Notes: a model not told the origin generated them from the letters alone. A stretch of DNA of 64,000 nt from Silvibacterium bohemicum (GCF_001006305.1 NZ_LBHJ01000002.1:248001-312000); one strand, 5' to 3'. Shown: positions 19,961-29,035, counted from the first letter of the stretch. Made by a program: numbers and translations.

Positions 19961-19996
19961 AAACGGCTTGACGCTCCAGCGTCAGGCCGTTTGATT
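19961..19996 (+). terminator. Intrinsic terminator of ftsH
   Basis: AAACGGC-t-TGACGCT pairs with AGCGTCA-g-GCCGTTT (19961-19992) around a 2-base centre, followed by GATTTT. It lies 20 bp after the stop and also faces the convergent methyltransferase gene. Confidence 0.8.
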
Positions 19997-20023
19997 TTGC
20001 GGTCGATCATTAGTGAGCGAAGG

Positions 20024-21148
20024 TCATCGAGCAAAAGTCATGGTCTCGGACATCGCTCTCACCGTCTGCCAACTCACCGCCCGATGCCGAAGCGTCAATG
20101 GAGCCGATCCTTTCCGGCTCCGAATGGTGAGAGCCGTTGTGATGAACCGGGTAATGCCCAGCTTTCTACAAGCATCCTGCAGCTGCTCGTTCTCCTCGGA
20201 AAACGGGGTGGGGTCGGAGCGGCTTATCAGGAACGACGCAGGTGAGCGTTCGGCCATCACCAGGAGAGCCACGTCGAGCTCCTGCCCGTACGTGCCGAGC
20301 ATCTCACGAACGCGAAGCTCCGCCGGAGCATCCACGCGATCGGAAAGCGCTAGGTAGCTGCAGAACTCGCCTCCGTCCGCCAGGTAACGCGGCATTTCGC
20401 GGATCAAGGCCGTCGATACGCGTTCTCCATCCACTCCGCCGTCGGCGAAGGTGAGCGATTCGACCAGCGCCGGAACGTAAGGAGGATGGGCGACGATGCG
20501 GTCGAAGGTGTGCGATTGAACCGGCTCGAACAGGTCGCCGCTGTAGAGAGTGACATTTTCAATCCCATTGAGCTTCTTGTTGAATTCCGCAAAGCGAATC
20601 GCCCGCTCATTGATGTCGACTCCGTAAACGGACTCAGCAAAATTCTTCGCCGCCGCAAGGCACACATATGCGGAGCCGCAGCACATCTCCAGAAAGCTCC
20701 TGCACGGAATCTCGGGAATGATGCGCCCGTACATCTGCGCGCTGAAATCCCAGGGACGATAAACGTGATCGCTTCGTAGGGGAATCTTCTTCGACGAAGA
20801 TTTCCGTGGAAACAAATCCGCGCAGACCAGCAGTTTTTTGACTGGCTCGATACGCACCGTGGCTCGGCATGTCGCGCCTTCATCCTCGAGCCGCATCAGG
20901 TTCACTTCGCGAAGCCCAGAGAAGCACCGCTGCCCAAGGAATTGCTCTACGAGATCGAGCGGCAATGACTCCTGTCCCATGAAGAGGTGAACAAGAACAT
21001 CCAGGCCGGTGATGGTCTCTGCTTTCCTCTTGGGGAAAGTGGGTAAGACAAAGGACCCTGCCGGATCGCTCTCAAAGACATATCGATCCCGTATGTTGCT
21101 TTCATTGAAGCCGAGGTCCGCGAAGGACGTGCGGATGTTCGCAAACAT
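20024..21148 (-). CDS. Class I SAM-dependent methyltransferase (HemK/RlmF-like NPPY-type variant)
   Basis: 374 residues from the ATG at 21148, which has AGGAAG four bases upstream; an ATG at 21217 gives 397 residues but no ribosome site. An N-terminal domain of about 120 residues (TITGLDVLVHLFMGQESLP) precedes a Rossmann methyltransferase fold with motif I LEMCCGSAYVCLAAA, motif II VYGVDINERAIRFAEFN and motif IV AHPPYVP, equivalent to the NPPY/DPPY of N-methyltransferases acting on amide or adenine nitrogens. The His in place of Asn in motif IV is unusual. The substrate is unknown: protein release factors, rRNA or DNA are possible. It is convergent with ftsH. Confidence 0.8.
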   Translation of the reverse strand: MFANIRTSFADLGFNESNIRDRYVFESDPAGSFVLPTFPKRKAETITGLDVLVHLFMGQESLPLDLVEQFLGQRCFSGLREVNLMRLEDEGATCRATVRIEPVKKLLVCADLFPRKSSSKKIPLRSDHVYRPWDFSAQMYGRIIPEIPCRSFLEMCCGSAYVCLAAAKNFAESVYGVDINERAIRFAEFNKKLNGIENVTLYSGDLFEPVQSHTFDRIVAHPPYVPALVESLTFADGGVDGERVSTALIREMPRYLADGGEFCSYLALSDRVDAPAELRVREMLGTYGQELDVALLVMAERSPASFLISRSDPTPFSEENEQLQDACRKLGITRFITTALTIRSRKGSAPLTLRHRAVSWQTVRAMSETMTFAR

Positions 21149-21330
21149 GTCGCTTCCTGAAAGACGGGGAGAACCATCTTCGAGTGCAGGGGAGGAAGTA
21201 GCTTCATCACTCGTCATAAGGCCATGCTATCAATGCCTTCGCCCTCTACGGGCCAAGACCGTCTCGCTTTTAAAGATGGAAGGCCGTGTCGATCTTTGCC
21301 CAAGCAAAATTGTAGAAGAAAGTTGGAGGC

Positions 21331-21359
21331 AAAAAAAACGGCCCCTCGGGGGAGGGGCC
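21331..21359 (-). terminator. Intrinsic terminator downstream of the OmpA-like gene
   Basis: Read on the minus strand, GGCCCCTC-cccc-GAGGGGCC is followed by GTTTTTTTT, a textbook Rho-independent terminator. It lies about 125 bp beyond the stop of the OmpA-like gene and upstream of the methyltransferase start. Confidence 0.9.
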
Positions 21360-21484
21360 AATCTGCCTTGGTTCTCTCGTTGTGTGAGAGCTTGGTTGCG
21401 ACCTATAACTAGGGATCTTCTTGTTATATTTCCTAGTTACTGTTGAATACCGGCTGGCTGCGACGCAACACCCTGAGGGGAGGG

Positions 21485-22432
21485 CTACTGCGCGGAAGAC
21501 TGTTGCGTCGCTCCAATCGGAGAACTGCCGTTCGATGACGACGAGTTCAAGGCCGCTAAACTGTTTTGCATTAATGTCACGCGCACCACGCTTCCATGGG
21601 TTGCGCCTTCGGAATCGTCGACGGGAGCGTTTCCCATCGCAACTTGATGAATGCGGTAGACCGGAATCTGCTGTTCGGCGAGATAGCGGACGACTGCATC
21701 GGCCATGTGCTGCGAATTCTGGATACCGGCCTGTCCTCGAATGTGGGAGTAGCCCGCGACTTCGACGATGTATCCCTTCTGGCCCTGAACCTGGGTTGCA
21801 ATTTGGCTGAGAGCATCCTTGGCCTTGGCATTCAAAGCTACCTGGCCGGGACGGAAGCGAATCTCGGTGTCGTTCACTTTCTGGTACTGGTCGAGATTCG
21901 AAACCGTAGAGTTGAGTTTGCTGGTGCGGTCGCTCGCCTGGGCAGCCAGTTGATTCGCCTGAGTCGCGGTGGTATTCGCGGCGACTGCGGTCTGGTTGGC
22001 CTGGTCGGCAGTGGACTGCGCCTGATGAATCCCCGACTGAGCGCGGGAATCTACATCCTTAATGTCGTTGGCATTCTTCGCCTGCAGCTGATCAAGCTCG
22101 TTCAGCCGGTCTTTTACCGGATCGAGCTGCCTGTTCACCCACTTCTTGCGGGCAAACGGATTCACCTTGCCCCAGAAACCCTCATTCGATTTCGTCTGGA
22201 GCGGCTGTCCTGTGGCATACGTGCTGTTGTCCGCGGGGTTCGGCTGTCCGTTCGTGGCTGCGGGTTGGCTCGAGGCCGTTCCCGTCTGAACTTGTGCGGT
22301 GCTGCCCGATGCCGTATTGGAAGATTGCGCGAACGCCGGGAACCCAAGGCTGGCTGCGACGAGCAGAGCCGAAATAGCCGTAGGTTTAGAAAGATTCGTC
22401 ATTTTTTTTTGGTCGATCTTCTTATCGCTCAT
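21485..22432 (-). CDS. OmpA-family outer membrane protein with degenerate peptidoglycan-binding motif
   Basis: 315 residues from ATG at 22432 (MSDKKIDQKK), with AAGGAAAG upstream. A signal peptide ends at FPAFA-Q. A Ser/Thr/Gln/Asn-rich linker is followed by a long Ala/Gln/Thr heptad-like coiled-coil region (DVDSRAQSGIHQAQSTADQA and onward). The last 110 residues form an OmpA-like domain starting at IRFRPGQVALNAKAKDAL. In its DAP-contacting segment the usual TD-x2-G-x(n)-N-x2-LS-x2-RA reads SHIRGQAGIQNSQHMADAV, so the conserved Asp and Arg are missing and peptidoglycan binding may be weak or altered. It is probably an envelope tether, monocistronic, with its own terminator. Confidence 0.8.
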   Translation of the reverse strand: MSDKKIDQKKMTNLSKPTAISALLVAASLGFPAFAQSSNTASGSTAQVQTGTASSQPAATNGQPNPADNSTYATGQPLQTKSNEGFWGKVNPFARKKWVNRQLDPVKDRLNELDQLQAKNANDIKDVDSRAQSGIHQAQSTADQANQTAVAANTTATQANQLAAQASDRTSKLNSTVSNLDQYQKVNDTEIRFRPGQVALNAKAKDALSQIATQVQGQKGYIVEVAGYSHIRGQAGIQNSQHMADAVVRYLAEQQIPVYRIHQVAMGNAPVDDSEGATHGSVVRVTLMQNSLAALNSSSSNGSSPIGATQQSSAQ

Positions 22433-22699
22433 TTGTCTGCTTTCCTTGGCATGATCTGGAAGAACACACTTCGGAGGCTGCGCAGCATCCCGTCTGGCGT
22501 AAGTAATAGCACTTGCCATGCCAAAGTCGTTCCAGTCGCTTAAATAATCTCTAAGCAATTGAAAACGCGCAGCTTTCTAAAGTTTTGGCCGGGGGATCTT
22601 GCCGGGAGTGTATCTCGCCTCATCCCCCGCCGCCCAGTGACAAAGCAGTTTCGTCCCAGCGCTAGGAAAAATTTGCGCTGTGGGAAATGTGCCTTAAAT

Positions 22700-25651
22700 T
22701 CAATTACTTCCGGGCGCGTCCAGCACTTCGGCAAAATGCACTGCTCGACGCACAGAATTCTGTGCAATCTGTTCCCGGCAGCTGAAACCATCGCTGATCA
22801 GGATGGTCTCCTCCGAAGCGGAGCGGACCGCCGGCAGCAGAACTCGCTCGGCCAGAGCCTGCGATACTGCGAATTTTTCTTTCTCGAAGCCGAAGGGGCC
22901 GGCCATCCCGCAGCAGCCGCTGTCCAGCAGGTTTACCTCGGCCCCGGTCCGGCGGAGCAGCTCGACCTCTGAAGACATTTTCATCAAAGATTTCTGGTGG
23001 CAGTGGCCGTGCATCAGGATGCTGCGCCCGGAAAGATCCGGCGGTCGATAATCCGGCGCATGGCGGACCAGGAAATCGCTAAGCAGGAAGCTCTGCTCGC
23101 GCAGCCGCTGCGCGCGCTGGTCGGTGGGGAAGAAGCTGCGCAGCTCGTCGCGAAAAACGCTGGCGCAGGAGGGTTCGAGGAAGACGATGGGCAGGCCGGC
23201 ATCGATCTCCGTCGCCAGCGTGCTCATGACGCGCTCCAGGTAAACGCGGGCCTCGGTCAGAAAACCGAAGTCGTAAAGCGGCCGGCCGCAGCAGAGATGT
23301 CCTTTAGGCACACGCACATCGAAACCGGCAGTTTGCAGAACACGATCGGCAGCACCGAGCGTCTGCGGATGGTAGTAGTTGTTCCAGGTATCCGGCCAAA
23401 GCAGCACAGCCTTGTCTTTCTGCACCCTGAGTCCTGAGCCCTGCACCCTGCTCCGTTGAAAGCTGCGCGGCGCAAAATTGGGCAGGGTCCGCTGCGGCGC
23501 GATGCCGAGAACAGCCTTGACCGCATGGCTGACGCCGGGTATCCGCAAGGGCAGATTCGCCAGGTGCGGCGTGATGCCTGGAGCCACAGACGCGATCGCC
23601 GCGAGCCGATCCATGAACCCAAAGGCGTAATCGCGAAGAGGCCGCCGATGCTGCTGGTAGTAGTGAGCCAGAAACTCGGCCTTGTAAGTCGCGACGTCGA
23701 CGTTCACCGGGCATTCGGTCTTGCAGGCTTTGCAGGAGAGGCAGAGGTCGAGCGCCTCGCGCACCGGCTCGCTCTGCCAGTCGCCGGGCAGAATATCGCC
23801 TTCCAGCATCTCCCAGAGCAGGTGGGCGCGGCCGCGAGTGGAGTGCTTCTCCTCCTGCGTGACCATGTAGCTCGGGCACATCGTTCCCGGCCCCTGCTTG
23901 CGGCATGCGCCTACCCCAACGCAGCGCAGAGTAGCCTCGGAAAGCGAGCCTCCGTCGTCGGGGAATTGGAAGAAGGTTTCGCGCGCATTGGATTCGCTGG
24001 CTCGTTCCTCATGCGGACCAACCCGCAGGTTGTCGGTCGGCTCGTAGATCGCGACCGGATCGATGAGCTTTCCCGGGTTCATCTTGTTTCCCGGATCCCA
24101 CAGCGTCTTGAACTCGCGGAAAGCCTGCATCAGCTCCGGCCCGAACATCTTCGGCAGCAGCGCCGCGCGGGCCTGGCCGTCGCCATGTTCTCCGGAGATA
24201 GAGCCACCATGCGCGATGACGATATCCGCCGCGCGGTCGATGAACTCGCGGTATTTGGCGACTCCCGCAGAGCTTTCGAAATCGAAGTTGATGCGCAGAT
24301 GCACGCAGCCCTGCCCAAAGTGGCCGTACATGGGGCTGCGGTAGCCATACTCGCCCATGAGCGCGAAGAGCTGGCGCAGGTACGAGCCCAGCTTCTCCGG
24401 CGGAACCGCCGAGTCCTCCCAACCCTCCCAGCCATGCGGCTCGCCGGGAACGAAGACCGTCGCGCCCAGAGCCGATTCGCGAACAAACCAGATGCGCGCC
24501 GCATCTGCTGGCGAGTAAAGACGCACCGCTGGCCTCGCCGGCAGCTTCGCAACTTCAGTGAGAAAATCTTCAGCCTGCGCATCGACCTCGGCCTCGCTCG
24601 ACGCTCCGAACTCCACCAGCAGCAGACCATTGCCGGGCGGAAGCAGCTTCACATCGTCAACCGCCAGCCCCTTGCGCAGCATGAACCCGGTGAGAACCGT
24701 ATCGATGCCCTCGAGTCCAATGGGATGAAAGCCCAGCACGAACGGAACGTGATCGGCCGCGATAAATGCGTCTTCGAATCCGACGACAACCAGTCTGCGG
24801 CAAGGTGGACTGTGCTTGAGGTCAAGCGTGGCGCCGAGAATCGTCACGCAGGTGCCTTCGCTGCCGACCAGCGAGCGCGCGATGTGGAAGCCATTCTCGG
24901 GCAGCAGCTCGTCGAGGTTGTAGCCGGAGACGCGGCGCGGGATATTCGGGAAGCGCTCCCGCACCAGCTTCGCGTAGGTCTTGCGGATACGGTCGAGGCC
25001 TCGGTAAATCTGTGCGGGGCGTCCTCCGGCGGCAATGACGCGCTGGAATTCTTCTTCGCTGGTTGCGCCCACCGTCATGCGGGTTCCGTCGTAGAGCAGC
25101 ACGTCGAGTGAGTGGATGTTGTCGACCGTCTTGCCGCCCATCAGCGCATGCGTGCCGCAGGAGTTGTTGCCGATCATGCCGCCCAGTGTGCAGCGCGAAT
25201 GCGTTGCCGGATCGGGCGCGAAGGTCAGGTGGTGCAGCTCCGCAGCCTCGCGCACACGGTCGAGCACGATGCCCGGCTCAACTTTGGCAAGGCGCGTCCC
25301 GGCATCGAGCGTGAGGATGGAGCGCATGTACTTCGAGAAGTCCAGCACCACGGCCACGTTGCAACACTGGCCGGCCAGGCTGGTGCCTCCGCCGCGCGAG
25401 AGCACCGGAGCACCCAGCTCACGGCAGGCGGCAACGGTTGCTTCCACATCGGCAACGTCGCTCGGCAAGACCACGCCGATGGGAACCTGCCGATAATTCG
25501 ACGCGTCGGTCGCATAGAGCGCGCGCGAGCCGGCATCGAAGCGAACTTCGCCTCGGACAGCCGACTGCAGCCGTATCTCCAGCTCGCGTGCAGCGGAGAA
25601 AGACTCGTGAGGATGACGCGCATTGTCGAGGATAGGGAACGGCGAACTCAT
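22700..25651 (-). CDS. FAD-linked/iron-sulfur oxidoreductase (GlcD-GlpC fusion, D-lactate dehydrogenase type)
   Basis: 983 residues combining two enzyme parts. Residues about 30-480 are a vanillyl-alcohol-oxidase-type FAD domain (PLSRGGGTSLAGQCCN; GGMIGNNSCGTHALMGG; ISGEHGDGQARA). Residues about 560-980 are a GlpC-like part with 4Fe-4S ligands (CVGVGACRKQGPGTMCPSY; CLSCKACKTECP) and two CCG domains (HLCCGRPLYDFG; LDSGCCGMAGPFG). Such proteins oxidise D-lactate, glycolate or similar 2-hydroxy acids and pass electrons to the membrane chain. The symporter gene upstream on the same strand resembles monocarboxylate permeases, which supports lactate. Near residue 734 the linker holds a short insert, RVQGSGLRVQKD, that derives from a repeat element described separately. 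Confidence 0.9.
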   Translation of the reverse strand: MSSPFPILDNARHPHESFSAARELEIRLQSAVRGEVRFDAGSRALYATDASNYRQVPIGVVLPSDVADVEATVAACRELGAPVLSRGGGTSLAGQCCNVAVVLDFSKYMRSILTLDAGTRLAKVEPGIVLDRVREAAELHHLTFAPDPATHSRCTLGGMIGNNSCGTHALMGGKTVDNIHSLDVLLYDGTRMTVGATSEEEFQRVIAAGGRPAQIYRGLDRIRKTYAKLVRERFPNIPRRVSGYNLDELLPENGFHIARSLVGSEGTCVTILGATLDLKHSPPCRRLVVVGFEDAFIAADHVPFVLGFHPIGLEGIDTVLTGFMLRKGLAVDDVKLLPPGNGLLLVEFGASSEAEVDAQAEDFLTEVAKLPARPAVRLYSPADAARIWFVRESALGATVFVPGEPHGWEGWEDSAVPPEKLGSYLRQLFALMGEYGYRSPMYGHFGQGCVHLRINFDFESSAGVAKYREFIDRAADIVIAHGGSISGEHGDGQARAALLPKMFGPELMQAFREFKTLWDPGNKMNPGKLIDPVAIYEPTDNLRVGPHEERASESNARETFFQFPDDGGSLSEATLRCVGVGACRKQGPGTMCPSYMVTQEEKHSTRGRAHLLWEMLEGDILPGDWQSEPVREALDLCLSCKACKTECPVNVDVATYKAEFLAHYYQQHRRPLRDYAFGFMDRLAAIASVAPGITPHLANLPLRIPGVSHAVKAVLGIAPQRTLPNFAPRSFQRSRVQGSGLRVQKDKAVLLWPDTWNNYYHPQTLGAADRVLQTAGFDVRVPKGHLCCGRPLYDFGFLTEARVYLERVMSTLATEIDAGLPIVFLEPSCASVFRDELRSFFPTDQRAQRLREQSFLLSDFLVRHAPDYRPPDLSGRSILMHGHCHQKSLMKMSSEVELLRRTGAEVNLLDSGCCGMAGPFGFEKEKFAVSQALAERVLLPAVRSASEETILISDGFSCREQIAQNSVRRAVHFAEVLDAPGSN
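23420..23450. repeat. Mini-repeat inserted in frame in the GlcD-GlpC gene
   Basis: CTGCACCCTG occurs twice (23420-23429 and 23441-23450) around AGTCCTGAGCC. The 31-bp segment is made of CCCTG/CCTGAG units that look like intergenic mini-repeats rather than normal codon use for this gene, and it encodes the Gly/Arg/Val/Gln-rich linker segment. Confidence 0.55.
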
Positions 25652-25759
25652 GCGTCCCTAGACTACGGGAATTCACCCCGGCGAGCACCGTGTGTCGTTT
25701 CGACGGACCAAACGGAGTGGAAGGATCGACGGTTTTTTCGTATCCCGAAGCGAATCCCC

Positions 25760-25793
25760 GGGTGCCCCACATCTCGCGTTTGAGATGTGGGAT
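25760..25793. repeat. Dispersed palindromic repeat, copy 1
   Basis: CCCACATCTC-gcgttt-GAGATGTGGG is a perfect 10-bp stem in a unit starting GGGTGCC. A second copy lies 69 bp further on and a third near 35.05 kb. The unit mistranslates as RDVGHP, a string I recall from spurious acidobacterial annotations. Confidence 0.85.
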
Positions 25794-25828
25794 ACCACGC
25801 CAGCTTAAGGACAAACCATTCATCCGCC

Positions 25829-25862
25829 GGGTGCCCCACGTCTCGCTTTTGAGATGTGGGAT
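25829..25862. repeat. Dispersed palindromic repeat, copy 2
   Basis: Same unit and orientation as the copy at 25760, with one stem substitution (CCCACGTCTC / GAGATGTGGG) and loop gctttt. Between this pair there is no gene; they separate the oxidase and symporter genes and might act as transcript-stabilising or terminating hairpins. Confidence 0.85.
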
Positions 25863-25924
25863 TCACCCAATGCAGGGAAAAATCGTTCCATCCGCAGAGA
25901 AATATCCGACAACGCCGAGAGCGT

Positions 25925-27439
25925 TCAAACTTCCAGAGGCAGATAATCCCCAGGCTGCGTCTGATCGGGCAGATGAGCAGTCCCCATCGCATTCAACAGC
26001 AGCGTGACTGCGACCGCGACGACAAGGTTCACAAGCAGCGCCGGGATAGCGGCGTACACCGCATAGACATGCGTCCCGAACTGGAAGGGATAGACGGAGC
26101 TCTTGAGATCGCGTGCCAGCGCAAGACTCGTGCCGGTGGCCATGCCTGCGGCCCATCCCCAGAACAGCCCGCGCGCATGAAACCAGCGCGTGAAGAGACC
26201 GAGAACGATCGCGGGAAAGAGCTGCGCGATCCAGATGCCGCCGAGCAACTGCAATTCGATCGCATACTGCGTCTTGACGAAGAGCACGAAGGCCAGCGCG
26301 CCGAACTTCAGGAAGAGCGACACCAGCTTGGCATTCGCCGATTCCTGGTGCGGCGTCATCGGCGTGCGGCGCAGCTCGCCATAGAGATTGCGAGTGAAGA
26401 GATTCGACGCGGCGATGGACATGATGGCCGCGGGCACCAGCGCGCCTATTCCTATTGCCGCCAGGCAGAAGCCCGCGAACCATTCCGGGAACATCTTCAC
26501 GAAGAGCAGCGGCACGGCGCTCGAGGTATCGGCGGTGTGGATGCCGGCGGCGATCGCCATGTAGCCAAGCAGCGCGATCAAAGCCAGTAGCACGTTATAG
26601 GCAGGCATCAACGCGGCATTGCGCTTGATGATGCGTCCGCTGCCCGCGCTCAGCACGCCGGTCGCGGTGTGCGGATAGAGCACGAGAGCAATCGCCGATC
26701 CCAGCGCCAGCGTCGAATAGCTCAGATATTGCGACGGCTTGAGGATGACCGACGCGGCAGGCTTATGCGTGGCCAGCGAAGCTCCTGCAGTCGCGAAGAT
26801 GTGTCCATAACCGCCGAGCTTCGCCGGCAGAATGACAACCGCGGCCAGCACCATGATGTAGAGCATGGTGTCCTTGACGATGGCGATGGCCGCCGGTGCG
26901 CGCAATCCGCTGGTGTAGGTATAGGCGGCAAGAATCATAAACGCCGCCACCAGAGGCCATTCACCGTTGATGCCCAGCGCCGCGATCACCTCGCGCATGC
27001 CCACCAGCTGCAGCGCGATGTAAGGCATGGTGGCCAGAATCCCGGTGAGCGCCAGCGCTATCGAGAGAGCGCGGCTGCCGTGCCGTCCTTTGGCGAAGTC
27101 GGCCAAAGTTATGTAACCGTGACGGTGACATACATTCCACAGCCTGGGCAGAACCACCATCATGTAGGGATAAAGGAGGATGCAGTAAGGGATGGCGAAG
27201 AAGCCTGGAGCTCCGGTTCCGTAGAGCGCGGCGGGAACCGCGATCACGGTATAGGCAGTATAGAAATCGCCGCCGATAAGAAACCAGGTAATCAGTGTCC
27301 CGAACTTACGGCCGGCGAGACCCCACTCCTCAAGGCTGTTCAGGTCGGCGCGCCTCCACCGCCCGGCGAAAAAGCCGGCGAGGGTCACCAGGAAAAAGCA
27401 GAAGCAGAAGACGGCGATTGCGACGGCGTGCGGAACCAT
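25925..27439 (-). CDS. Sodium:solute symporter, MctP-like monocarboxylate permease
   Basis: 504 residues, about 13 predicted membrane spans, in the SSS family. The early segment (GRKFGTLITWFLIGGDFYTAYTVIAVPAALYG) and PYMMVVLPRLWNVCHRHGYITLADF are characteristic of the MctP group, which in rhizobia imports lactate, pyruvate and alanine. Conserved small residues in span 2 and the ALVPAAIMSIAASNLFTRNLY segment (span 8-9 region) fit a sodium-coupled carrier. The downstream gene on the same strand is a D-lactate dehydrogenase-type oxidase, about 270 bp away with repeats between. The small DUF3311 subunit often found beside MctP is absent. The ribosome site is weak. Confidence 0.88.
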   Translation of the reverse strand: MVPHAVAIAVFCFCFFLVTLAGFFAGRWRRADLNSLEEWGLAGRKFGTLITWFLIGGDFYTAYTVIAVPAALYGTGAPGFFAIPYCILLYPYMMVVLPRLWNVCHRHGYITLADFAKGRHGSRALSIALALTGILATMPYIALQLVGMREVIAALGINGEWPLVAAFMILAAYTYTSGLRAPAAIAIVKDTMLYIMVLAAVVILPAKLGGYGHIFATAGASLATHKPAASVILKPSQYLSYSTLALGSAIALVLYPHTATGVLSAGSGRIIKRNAALMPAYNVLLALIALLGYMAIAAGIHTADTSSAVPLLFVKMFPEWFAGFCLAAIGIGALVPAAIMSIAASNLFTRNLYGELRRTPMTPHQESANAKLVSLFLKFGALAFVLFVKTQYAIELQLLGGIWIAQLFPAIVLGLFTRWFHARGLFWGWAAGMATGTSLALARDLKSSVYPFQFGTHVYAVYAAIPALLVNLVVAVAVTLLLNAMGTAHLPDQTQPGDYLPLEV

Positions 27440-27465
27440 GGTCTCAGATGCGCTTCATCTTAACA

Positions 27466-27520
27466 GCGGACTGGGCGTCCAGGCGGACTGGCCGTCCAGG
27501 CATACGCGCCTTCGGCGCCG
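27466..27520. repeat. CTGGCCGTCCAGGCAT-type dispersed repeat
   Basis: Two tandem variants (GCGGACTGGGCGTCCAGGCG, then GCGGACTGGCCGTCCAGGCA) are followed by a GCGCC-ttc-GGCGCC hairpin. A close relative lies at 29036-29070. The element occupies the gap between the symporter start and the lipoprotein stop. Confidence 0.65.
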
Positions 27521-27603
27521 GTCTCGGATGCTCGCACGCATCCGTTATTCGCTCCGCTCCCTTTGGTCGCTGGACTTTTCTGGAGGAAGAACGAATCTGA
27601 AAA

Positions 27604-28155
27604 CTAGCGTAGCGATCCCGGCGCGGGCCATTCGTACACGACGACACCCAGGTCGTTCAAAACCTGAATGGTGTTTTCGACATTGCGCCGGACCTGGATG
27701 CGGTCGGGGCGCGACGCAATCGGATCTTCTTCGAGCGCAATCACCCGTCCGTATGGCCAGGAATCTTCAGGCAGCGCAGCCAGCGCCTCGGGCAGCTCGG
27801 AAAGCCTCAACACTAACTCGCGCTTGCGCGCATCGGCAGGGTGCATCATGCTGCCGGGCGCAATCTGGCTCTGCGGACCTTCGGGGTACATCATGCGCAG
27901 GGTGACGGTCTTCTTTCCGACGATCAGGAAGGGATTACCCCAGCTTTCGCGCGTGTGAATCGCCATATAGCGGCTCTTAGCAGGTGGCGGAATCTGGTCG
28001 AGCTGCTGGCGGTCGGTGTCCTGCTCCTTCATCGCAGCTTTTTTCTCTTGCGGAGTCGGCTGCGGAGGAGCGCTCTGACTCTGATTCCCGCGCGAACAGC
28101 CGCCGAGCATAAGAGCAAGAGCAGTCGTGATGGCAAGTGGTAAGGATCGATTCAT
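27604..28155 (-). CDS. Predicted lipoprotein of unknown function
   Basis: 183 residues. The N-terminus MNRSLPLAITTALALMLGGC is a lipoprotein signal with lipobox LGGC, so the mature protein should be lipid-anchored. A Ser/Pro/Gln-rich stretch and a charged helix lead to a small domain (SRYMAIHTRESWGNPFLIVG to the end) with no family I recognise. It lies about 80 bp from the enoyl-CoA hydratase gene upstream and may be co-transcribed with it. Confidence 0.78.
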   Translation of the reverse strand: MNRSLPLAITTALALMLGGCSRGNQSQSAPPQPTPQEKKAAMKEQDTDRQQLDQIPPPAKSRYMAIHTRESWGNPFLIVGKKTVTLRMMYPEGPQSQIAPGSMMHPADARKRELVLRLSELPEALAALPEDSWPYGRVIALEEDPIASRPDRIQVRRNVENTIQVLNDLGVVVYEWPAPGSLR

Positions 28156-28235
28156 GGTGCAGAAGCGCGGAGCCGGAGCGGGCTAGCTCAGAATATCAAG
28201 CCCGCGGCCCACGCCGGGCTAATTTGTTTGATTTC

Positions 28236-29018
28236 TCACTTGCCTTTCCAGATCGGTGCGCGTTTTTCAAGAAAGGCCTTCGTTCCTTCCGCCTTGTCTT
28301 CGGTCGCACAGCACAGGCCGAAGAGCGCAGCCTCGTGCCTCAGCGCTTCGTCGAGCGGCAGATCATATCCGGAATGTACGGCGGCAAGGCACTGACGAAT
28401 CGCAATCGGCGCCATCGAAGCAATCGTAGAAGCCAGAGAGCGCGCCCGCGGCAGCAGCTCGGCGGCAGGCACGACTTCGTCGACCAGGCCGATGCGCAGA
28501 GCCTCGGCCGCCGCAATCATTTCGCCGGTCAGCAGCAGCTTGAGAGCTGCGCCTTTGCCCACCAGCCGGGGCAGGCGCTGGCTGCCGCCGTATCCGGGGA
28601 TCAGTCCCAGCTTCACCTCGGGTTGCCCGATGCGCGCAGTCTCGCTCGCAATGCGCATGGTCGCCGAGAGCGCCAGCTCACAGCCGCCGCCCAGAGCGAA
28701 TCCGTTGATGGCCGCGATGACCGGCTTACCGAGGCTTTCCAGTTTCAAGAAGACGCGCTGTCCGCTAAGCGCAAGCTGCTGGCCTTCGACCGCCGAGACC
28801 TGCGCCAGTTCCTGGATATCGGCACCCGCCGCGAAGGCCTTCTCGCCTGCACCAGTGAGAAGGACCGCCCGAATGGAATTGTCCGCGGCGAGTTCATCGA
28901 GCGCCAAGTCCAGTTCGGAGAATAGAGCGCGATTCAGCGCGTTGAGAACCTTGGGGCGATTCAGCGTAACCTGGGCAACCGCTTCCGCGCGTTCGACGAG
29001 GATATTTTCGTAAGCCAT
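28236..29018 (-). CDS. Enoyl-CoA hydratase/isomerase family protein
   Basis: 260 residues, crotonase fold. It probably hydrates 2-enoyl-CoA in fatty acid or amino acid breakdown. The oxyanion-hole segments AFAAGADIQEL and NGFALGGGCELALS are present, and both catalytic Glu positions are kept (Glu in GGGCEL and in GQPEVKLGLIPGYGG). The C-terminus FLEKRAPIWKGK is typical of short-chain enoyl-CoA hydratases. No other beta-oxidation gene is adjacent. Confidence 0.93.
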   Translation of the reverse strand: MAYENILVERAEAVAQVTLNRPKVLNALNRALFSELDLALDELAADNSIRAVLLTGAGEKAFAAGADIQELAQVSAVEGQQLALSGQRVFLKLESLGKPVIAAINGFALGGGCELALSATMRIASETARIGQPEVKLGLIPGYGGSQRLPRLVGKGAALKLLLTGEMIAAAEALRIGLVDEVVPAAELLPRARSLASTIASMAPIAIRQCLAAVHSGYDLPLDEALRHEAALFGLCCATEDKAEGTKAFLEKRAPIWKGK

Positions 29019-29035
29019 AACCGGCTGAGTTTAGC

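Noticed and set aside
25663-25992. 109-codon minus-strand frame containing RDVGHP twice
   Set aside because: It is translation of two dispersed palindromic repeats, a known type of spurious annotation.
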